This document shows positions 56,983 to 64,000 of a DNA stretch of 64,000 nt, piece by piece. This DNA comes from Macrobrachium rosenbergii (taxonomy: Eukaryota > Arthropoda > Malacostraca > Decapoda > Palaemonidae), in assembly GCF_040412425.1 (NCBI RefSeq), contig NC_089777.1:37671037-37735036 (forward strand), given 5' to 3'. Both the position numbers and the translations under genes were made by a program. Each line of letters opens with the position of its first letter. The first letter of the stretch is position 1. Below the pieces are notes generated by a model. The model searched no databases. It saw only the letters and a program-made list of their open reading frames with translations, and was not told where the DNA came from.

Positions 56983-59345
56983 TTGCTCCATTCTTCCCAA
57001 AAAAGAAGGAGCTTGGCACCCACTGCTGCAAAGGGAAAACTTTCCTCACCTTTCGGAAGGCTAGATGAAGACTTTTTGATGGCCTTGGAGGAGAAATGGA
57101 CGTTAGCATGAGGTCTAGACTGAAGTCTTCGTCTGATGCCTCGAAAGGGCTGGCGCTGCAGGAGAGGAAGACTTGGTACTGAAGGAAAAATTCTCTCAAG
57201 TGTGTTTAGAAGACTGGGTCAGGAGATCTTGTGTTTACTTCTTTTGCAAGTCAGAAGCGATACCATTAACTACTGCCTGGGGGAAAAGGAAGTCATGCAC
57301 TAGAGGAGGGAACAGAAGAGCCGATTTCTGTGCAGACATGACCCCTTTAGATGTCTAAGAGCACCAGACCTCTCTCTTCTTTAAAATACCCATAGCGTAC
57401 GTTGAGATTAATTCCTGAGAGGTGTCTCTAACTCCCCTGTCTATACAGGAAAGTACACTCAGAAGATCTGAAAATAAATCAGTGGGAACAGAAGGAAAGT
57501 CCTGGATTTTCTTGGCCGGGGTGCCCACTGCCCAACCCAGGAGACTGATCACTTCACACTTTGAAAATGTTCTTCAACAGGTGATCAAGTTCAGCGGAAG
57601 AGAACATCACTTTCGCCGCTGAAAAGGCCAACCTATGGGAGGCTTCAGTGAGTCCAGAGCAGTCCCCGAAGGGCGGAGGCAGACACACCCAGAGAGGGAA
57701 CTTTCCGGTTGCCTAATACAAATATCTCCTTTGCAATAAGCACGAAGGAGGATAACAGAACACAGCCTTCCATTGTTCTCTCTTGTCCACTAACTTAGCT
57801 GAAGTAGAAAGCACCAATTTGGGGAGCTTGGAGGATTCAGACTGATGATTAATCATCTGGAAAATCAAGCCGGAGAAGGAGCTGCTGGAGAGAAGACATT
57901 GGGAAAGGAGCGAAGCAGGAAGCACAAAAGGGCTGAGTATGCCACGGTAAGAGTATCCTCCTCCCGATCTTGAGCTTCCTCCTCGGCTGACAAGAATGGA
58001 GATAGAGGCGCATCAACTGCACTTGGTGGAGGAGGCTGAGGTTTCAAAACGCTCAAAATGTTGTCTAGGTGCTGCTGAATAGGAGCCAAAGATGGGTCTA
58101 ACATCACTGATGCCCCAGAAGAAAAAACTGTTGTCATACGATGTGAAGAAACAAGATCAATCGTCGTTGGCCGATCGGGCATCACTGGGTGCTTGGGAGC
58201 TACTACAAGCTTGGAAGATACAGAGTGCTCGGTAGCCAATGGGCGCTTGGAAGCTGTATTTGGCGTCGATGGAAGCTCTGGCGCCAATGGGCTACGGCGT
58301 CAACTGGTGGCCGGCTGCTACTGCCAAAACTGCTACATCATGGGAAGAGGAGCGTCTAGATGCGACATCAGGAGCTGGAGGACGCTCTAACAAAGAAGTG
58401 CACTAAGGAATGGAGGACAGCTCAGGCGCTAATGGGTGCTCTGACGAAACATGTTGACATTTGGAATAATCAGAATCCAACACATGATGTTTGGAGGGCA
58501 AAACTTCTAGTGAAAAATGCTCTGGGCTGTCCCAAAAACTGCAAGAGGGAACAGCCTCTTTCACTTTCTTAAAAGGCACCTGAGGGGTGCTAAACACACC
58601 CATTGCAGAACTCTTGGGTGAAGCACTACTGTCGCCTGCACTCGGGACTTGACGCTTCAGAACTGAAGAAAATCGGTGCACATCTGAGAAAACGCCTTTC
58701 CAGTGGCATTTTGTCGACACCTGGGAATCTGCAACAGGTGTGACCGAGGGCCCAACTGCCCATGGGCAGACCCCACCAACCTCCCTTGGGCCTTCGGTAT
58801 AACTTCTCCCAGGTGTGGGGGAGTAAGTCACGGACATTCGCCTAAGCAAGTTGGCGGGATGGACAGCCAGCTCCTCCATAACACCTCACTATGAGCACTA
58901 TGTTCACAGTTCATAACTTGACGAACTGAAACACCCGATGCATAGAATGCATTAATAATTCAAACTTCTGATCAAACTTCGTTTCAAGAGTGGCAACAGC
59001 ATTGGGGTCGGAAGTATGAGAGCTGGGAACAGGAACATGTTGTAAAGCTGAAGGACTGGGATTAGGAGACAACAGAAATTACAGGAACATCAGACGAAGA
59101 TTTAGAAGAATGCTGACTAGCTAAAGATTTGTCACTCCTAGCATTAGCTTTCCTAATTCTGTCTTTTTCCAATTTGGAAAGGCGAGAAGTTAAAATCTTC
59201 CACTGTCTCGGGTCTCAGTCAACACATTCAGCACTGGTAAGATCTACAGAGCACACCTGGCCCCTGCAACTAGCACACACAGAATGTAAATCGTATTTGG
59301 CAGAAGTCAATCTCGTATTGCAACCTTTGCTGCAATAATGAGTGC
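56983..59345 (-). pseudogene. DIRS gag, copy 1
   Basis: Minus strand from about 59340: a Cys/His cluster CSKGCNTRLTSAKYDLHSVC then ASCRGQVCS, the N-terminal zinc-binding pattern (HxxCxxCRGxxC) seen in DIRS gag, followed by KLEKDRIRKANARS. A low-complexity Pro/Ser part follows, with IQQHLDNILSVLKPQPPPP (about 58060). The conserved C-terminal part reads SLLGWAVGTPAKKIQDFPSV and DRGVRDTSQELISTYAMGIL (57552-57355), then KGVMSAQKSALLFPPLVHDF (about 57345). The reading continues VGAKLLLFWEEWSKRG up to the LTR insertion. Stops and frame changes break it. Confidence 0.75.
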
Positions 59346-59522
59346 TTGATGTACTAGTGTTAGATAATGTCAAAGTAAGTAACAACTAAGTCCAAACAAG
59401 AGTCAAAATTCAGTAAACTGTCCAAATTAAGTCAACCTGACTAAATAAATGCCGAAAGGCAATCAAAAGAATCCAAAATACTTCACCGATCTTCTAGGGA
59501 AAATAACCAGTAAAGCCTATGA

Positions 59523-59822
59523 AAATGACATTTTTATAATAAAATAAAGTTTTATATACTGTATACTTACCCAGTAATTACATAGCTATTAGTTTCTTTT
59601 AACCGGCAGCTCAAAATTTTGAAAGCAGGTTATGCTTGTTTGTTTTGGTTATGGCGACATGCCCCGCCCACTTTCGGGTGTAAGAGAAGGTACAACATAG
59701 CAAAGAGCTTCAATTTGTTTATGCCCTTATGTCCAAGCGAGGGGAGGCGGGTGGGCTCCGATTATGTAATTACTGGGTAAGTATACATAAAACTTTATTT
59801 TATTATAAAAATGTCATTTTTA
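59523..59822. repeat. DIRS terminal inverted repeat junction
   Basis: AAAATGACATTTTTATAATA... through TTACCCAGTAATTACATA (59523-59586) is inverted at 59764-59822, with about 175 bp between. A further direct copy of CTTACCCAGTAATTACATAG is at 59832-59852. The position, between the gag side of copy 1 and the recombinase side of copy 2, is what two head-to-tail DIRS elements with inverted termini would give. Confidence 0.75.
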
Positions 59823-60247
59823 TATCAGTAACTTACCCAGTAATTACATAGCTGATTCCCACACTGAATGGAGGTGGGAACGTTGGACATATCTACCCCA
59901 AAACATTATTAATAGTAATGAGTTTGAGAACAGAAATTTGCTAACACTGAATCAATGTTGTTGAACCTTTCCTGATAAGAGAGCTGCTACAGGTAGATAC
60001 TGCCTCTGGTTGGCGCTCATCTTATCCAGTAGAGGTGAGGTGGTAAAGCCTTGAGGGCCTACTACTACAGTGGGTGCTTTGTAGCGATTTACCAATTTCT
60101 GAGGGCTAGCAAAGCACAACAAGATGCCCCTGCCTAGGGCACAGTACCACACAAAATAACCAGAGTAAATATTCACCATAACCAACAAAAAATCAAATTA
60201 AAAACACCAATACCCAACTGTAAACAAAAAAGACTGGAGGGTACTCC

Positions 60248-61325
60248 AAGTACCGTATTTGATGGCTTATAAGACGCATGTCTGCATAGGACGCACCCCA
60301 ATTTCAGCAGGACATTGACGGAAAAAAAAAAAAGGTTTCCTAGCCTATGCTCATATGATTTTGGTAAGTAAAAACTGAAGTAAAGTATTAGGTTATCATA
60401 TGCATATTGTTTCTTACCAACAGAATCAACAAAAACATTAATAAAGAAGTTATTTACCATATTTATATTTATCAAAATATGTATTATACAATCAGCCATT
60501 TACTACAATCGAATGTTTCGTCTGCTGCTGAAAGCTACCTCATAGGTTTACCAATAGATTGCAACACATTCATTTGTAAACATTGTTTCTTACCGGCAGA
60601 ATCAACAAAACATTAATAATGATGTTACCTCACGGTAATATATGTTATATATATCCATTATATATTATAAAAGTATGCAATCAAGGGTAAAATCCAATAA
60701 ATAAAAAAGTTTCCTATGTAACGGCTCGAGTCTCGTGAGCAACTGAACAAAGCCATGTTATTATTCTTAAAAGAGAATGCTAGCACGAGTTACAAAGTAT
60801 CAACTCAACGAAGCCTTGTTATTATGCCTAGAGAGAATGGTAGCAGGAATTTCAACCACCAATTGATCGAAGCCATGTTGTTATGCGTAAAGAGAATGTT
60901 AGCAGGAATTGCCAACTACCAACTGAACGAAGCCTTGTTATCCGTAAAGCTCTCGAGATAATCACCAGTAGGTGGCAGCACACCTACTGTAAGTCTGTAA
61001 ATGTGGAATGCGGCGATTCACTGAAGACGACGATAATATTAACACATTTTAATGAAAATATCGATAATAACAACATAGATATTGATTATAATACTAGCAG
61101 TAGTAATTGCAGTGATGGTAAGTGTGATAATGATAAATAATTATAATAAACTTTGTTTTTAACAGGTTATTAGGATAACACCGAATGTTAGGCTAGGCTA
61201 CAACATCTACGTGACGTTTATATATAATTTCACCAAAATTCTTAAATTTTGAGCCTACATTATGTACATAGGACATTTTGTTTTGTTAAAAAAGTGCGTC
61301 TTATACGCTGTCAAATACGGTGCAT
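60248..61325. mobile_element. 1.08-kb non-autonomous DNA transposon with 8-bp target duplication
   Basis: GGTACTCC occurs at 60240-60247 and 61326-61333. The ends are inverted repeats containing ACCGTATTTGATGGCTTATA on the left and ACCGTATTTGACAGCGTATA on the right (reverse-complemented), both followed by AGACGCA. Eight-base duplications are made by hAT elements (and some P and Merlin elements). No transposase is present. Inside lies a 60-bp tandem repeat. DIRS copy 1 has the uninterrupted counterpart near 50375-50395. Confidence 0.8.
60735..60955. repeat. Tandem repeat, period about 60 bp, inside the 1.08-kb element
   Basis: Four units beginning CAACTGAACAAAGCCATGTT, CAACTCAACGAAGCCTTGTT, CAATTGATCGAAGCCATGTT and CAACTGAACGAAGCCTTGTT. 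The open frames here cross the repeat and have no motif. Confidence 0.85.
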
Positions 61326-61395
61326 GGTACTCCCAGGCTCCCCAAAACTCAACATCCTTAGTAAGGCGAAGAGATTACAGAAAGGACGCTGCTTT

Positions 61396-62318
61396 CTACA
61401 TTTCCTTCCCCAACACCAAGCTAGCTGCGTAAAACAGACCCAAGGTACTACACTGATCGTAAGTAGTCTCGATATCCCTTAAATAATGCGATGCAAATAC
61501 CAACTTGCACTTCCAAAACGTGCGCTTAAACACCAAAGACATAGCGACTGCTCTTATCTCATGGGGTTTTACTTTGAAAGAAGAGGAGAGCGAGTCTTCG
61601 TTCACCATGGAATGTGCTTTGGAAATCAGATTCCTTAGAAAAAATGCCAGGGCATTCTTAGACAAGGGTCTAGAGAGACATTTCACAGAAAACCAAAGGT
61701 TTCTTGAAGTACCACGAATGTCCTCCGTTCTGTGAAGATAAAACTTAAGGACCCTTACTGGACAGAGAGTTCTTTCTTCTTCAGACGGCCCCACTATCTC
61801 AGACAAGTTCTTGATCGTAAAAGAACGAGGCCATGGATTCGATGGCAATTCGTTCTTAGCCAGAAGTCTAAGGAAAAGGTGCAAACTGCATTCTCCTGAG
61901 AAAATCCTATGTTTCTGTCTAAAGCATGGATTTCACTGGAGCTCTTAGTAATGGCCAAAATGACCAGAAAAAAAAGAGTTTTCCTGGTTAGATCCCTTAA
62001 GGAGATAGATTGCATGGGCTCAAAACATGAAATGGAAAACCACTTAGGGACCACGTTTAAGTTCCAGGACAGCAAAGGTTTTTCTTTACGCTTTGCAGTG
62101 TCAAAGGACTTAATAAGGTCGGACAAATCCTGATTCGACGATAAGTCCATTCCTTTATGGCGGAAAACTGAGCTAAGCACAGCTCTGTAGCCTTTAATGG
62201 TAGAGGTGGAAAGTCCTCTAGTGGAGCGTAGGAACAGAAGAAAGTCCGCTATTTCTGCTACAGAGGTAACAGAAGAGGACACGTTATTTTGTCTGCACCA
62301 GGACCTGAAGATGTCCAT
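61396..62318 (-). pseudogene. DIRS tyrosine recombinase, copy 2, first catalytic Arg lost
   Basis: The core-binding part is MDIFRSWCRQNNVSSSVTSV and STSTIKGYRAVLSSVFRHKG. The catalytic part begins LVILAITKSSSEIHALD, where copy 1 has ATAKRVSEIQAL: the Arg codon AGA has become AGC (Ser). The H-x-x-R box (VKPHEIRAVAMSL, about 61560) and the Tyr (SHYLRDIETTYDQC, about 61470) are intact. One frame change near 61800-61880 splits it. Loss of the Arg should inactivate strand transfer. Confidence 0.8.
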
Positions 62319-62879
62319 TTTGCCTGGTAGACATTATCTGAAGACTGTCTTCTACACTTTGCAACTGCATCTGCAGCTGCTCTTGAAAAGCCCTTCTTTC
62401 AGAGCAGTCGCCTAACAGTTTGAATCCTGTTAGGGCCAAAGAAGACAGGTTTTGGTGGAACCGACAGAAGTGAGGTTGCCTGAGAAGTCGTTGCTTCTGT
62501 GGCAGCAGTCTCGGGAAGTCCGCAAGAAGTCCCAGCAGATCTGGGAACCACTCTTTTTCCGGCCAGAAGGGGGCTATCAAGATCATGGACAGGTTTTGAC
62601 GAGACCAGAATTTGTTGATGACTTGCTTCACTAAACTGAATGGGGGAAAGGCATACAGATCTTTGTTGGACCAATCCTGTAACACTGCATCGGTCGCCCA
62701 TGCCAAGGGATCTGGAACTGGTGAGCAGAGGAGAGGAAGTCGGTGATTTCTGGAGGACGCAAACAAATCTATCATGGGTTTCCCCCAGAGCTTCCACACA
62801 TCCAGACAAACCAACGGGTCTAATGTCCATTCTGTGGGAAGGATCTGTCTTTGACGGCTCAATTCGTCTGCCAGAACAT

Positions 62880-63429
62880 TGCGTCTCCCCTGGATAAAAT
62901 GCTTTGTCACTTGGGTGTCGTTCTGATGTAACCAAAGAAGAAGGTCCCTTGCTGCTTCGTACAGGGAGAAAGAGTGGGCTCTTCCTTGTTTCTTGATGTA
63001 CACCAGTGCCGTTGTGTTGTCTGAATGCACTGCTATTGTCCTCCCCTGAATTTCTGAAGCGAAGCACTGTAGGCCCAGAAATATTGCCTATAATTCTTTT
63101 ACGCTGATGTGCCAGTTTTGCTGTTCCTGAGACCAGGTACCTGACACTTCTTTTAATCCCAAAAGAGCTCCCCAACCTAGGTTCGACACGTCTGAAAAGA
63201 ACACTAGGCTGGGGTTCAGAGGATGAAGAGATTTCCTTTCTGATAGTCTCTTCCTGGAATTCCACCAATGAAGATCCTCCTTGATTTCCATTGTTATCGG
63301 GAACACAAATGAGTCCGGAAACTTTTTCCTGTTCCAGCTGGCTCTGAGGAAGAACTGGAGAGGTCTCAAGTGAAGTCTTCCCAGAGTGACGAATTGTTCC
63401 ATGGATGAGAGGGTACCTAGAAGACTCAT
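62880..63429 (-). pseudogene. DIRS RNase H, copy 2
   Basis: LVFFSDVSNLGWGALLGL (first Asp) and ISVKEL (Glu) end at a stop near 63090, then MHSDNTTALVYIKKQG (third motif, Asp intact) and QGRRNVLADELSRQRQILPT (last Asp) continue from 63030. All four acidic positions are present, unlike copy 1. Confidence 0.75.
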
Positions 63430-63479
63430 CCACTGATTGGCAGAGCAAAAGTTTAGATTCAGAAATTCTTCCGCTGTCT

Positions 63480-64000
63480 AGATACACTTTTCTATTTTCT
63501 TCGGGACTGGAAAAAACCGAAAATCCCGAGAGTTGATTGTCATCCCTAAATAAGGAATCTCCTGAGAAGGCGTCAGGAAAGACTTGTCGCAATTGATGAG
63601 AGGGCCCAATTCTTGAGCCAAGAGAAGAGCCGTGCGAATGTCCTCCGTACTTTGATCTTTCAAGCGGGAATGTAGTAGCCATCATCTAGATATAGGGAGA
63701 TCTTTATCCCCATCAAATGAAGCCATTTCGCTAGGGGAGCCAATACCCTGGTGAACACTTGCGGTGCTGTTGAGAGGCCGAAGCAAAGAGCCCGAAATGG
63801 GAACACCTTGCTCTGAACCACAAACCTGAGGTACTTCCTTGAAGTCGGATGTACTGGAATGTGAAAGTACACGTCCTGCACGTCGATGGGCACCATCCAT
63901 TCTCCCTGGCGAATGGATGCAAGGACTGAATGGTTTGTTTCCATCTTGAATGTTGTCTTTTTGACAAAGACATTTAGAGCACTTACGTCCAAAATGGGCA
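63480..64000 (-). pseudogene. DIRS reverse transcriptase, copy 2 (runs off the window)
   Basis: The frame 63992-63660 reads MDVSALNVFVKKTTFKMETN, VPIDVQDVYFHIPVHPTSRK, FRALCFGLSTAPQVFTRVLA and WLHLMGIKISLYLDDGYY. The first catalytic Asp is in PIDVQDVYFH and the YLDD is intact. The residue after YLDD is Gly, where copy 1 has Trp. A stop follows at 63660, and RT continues with SFLTPSQEIPYLGMTINSRD in another frame. The start lies beyond position 64000. Confidence 0.85.

Larger units (their letters stand above)
50336..59830 (-). mobile_element. DIRS-type tyrosine-recombinase retrotransposon, copy 1 (interrupted)
   Basis: Reading right to left: an inverted-repeat terminus (59523-59822), gag (about 59345-56983), RT (53306-52521), RNase H (52517-51877) and tyrosine recombinase (51843-50467). 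This is the gene order of the DIRS1 group, which integrates by a recombinase instead of an integrase and so leaves no target duplication. An unrelated LTR retrotransposon (53307-56977) splits it at the start of the RT. The 3' terminal repeat is missing at the left border. Frameshifts occur in RT and recombinase, so it is inactive as read. Confidence 0.85.
59823..64000 (-). mobile_element. DIRS-type retrotransposon, copy 2 (5' part outside the window)
   Basis: Same orientation and order as copy 1: RT (64000-63480), RNase H (63429-62880), linker and tyrosine recombinase (62318-61396), then a 3' untranslated part to about 59823 interrupted by a 1.08-kb MITE. It is clearly diverged from copy 1 at the protein level (for example SKGLSSSTIKGYRA and TRGLSTSTIKGYRA), so the two belong to related but distinct subfamilies. 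Confidence 0.85.

Overview
This is a gene-poor, transposon-dense stretch of an animal nuclear genome. The organism is most likely an arthropod, and a decapod crustacean is my best guess. That guess is inference: it rests on very long TA/GA/AC microsatellites, a mix of DIRS, Penelope, Tigger and gypsy-like elements, tRNA-derived SINEs, and a host gene with an intron of about 28.6 kb. Nothing bacterial (operons, ribosome binding sites, CRISPR) is present.

Only one host gene is visible, on the minus strand. A proline-rich internal exon (49627-49367) is joined in phase across a 28.6-kb intron (49366-20772) to a terminal exon (20771-19362) ending in TAA. The encoded tail is rich in Pro, Gly, Tyr and Gln and resembles the QPGY tail of SS18/CREST chromatin proteins. 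The next upstream exon is not in the window, so the intron to the right is at least 14 kb. Nearly everything from about 20.8 kb to 64 kb is therefore intronic.

Layout. 0-5 kb: a tRNA-SINE, a roughly 144-bp minisatellite, a fold-back and a GIY-YIG fragment of a Penelope-like element, and TA repeats. 6.8-9.0 kb: a decayed gag-protease open region of an LTR retrotransposon, cut by a complete 4.6-kb Tigger-type DNA transposon (9017-13591, TA target duplication) with a frameshifted DDE transposase. 15.6-16.3 kb: an older Tigger relic. 19.4-20.8 kb: the host terminal exon. 21.3-22.4 kb: a palindrome of two 480-bp arms carrying a Penelope 3' end. 26.4 kb: a second full SINE. 27.7-29.8 kb: a piggyBac-like tandem repeat, a nested 365-bp MITE and another Penelope fragment.

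30.9-45.8 kb: a tandem LTR-gag/protease-LTR-gag/protease-LTR array. Its gag looks SCAN/Gmr1-like, its protease is a retropepsin, and no reverse transcriptase or integrase is present. 50.3-59.8 kb: a DIRS-type tyrosine-recombinase retrotransposon on the minus strand. Its RT is interrupted by a structurally complete, gag-only LTR retrotransposon (53307-56977) with a tRNA-Lys primer site, a polypurine tract, 5-bp target duplications and five CCHC zinc knuckles. 59.8-64 kb: a second DIRS copy running off the window, carrying a 1.08-kb MITE with an 8-bp target duplication.

The most unusual items are the two pol-less LTR retroelements of unrelated lineages, the five-knuckle gag-only element whose excision exactly restores the DIRS reading frame, and a long alternative reading frame kept open in both DIRS copies. 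Many differences between near-identical copies are 1-3-nt indels, so some frameshifts may be assembly errors.
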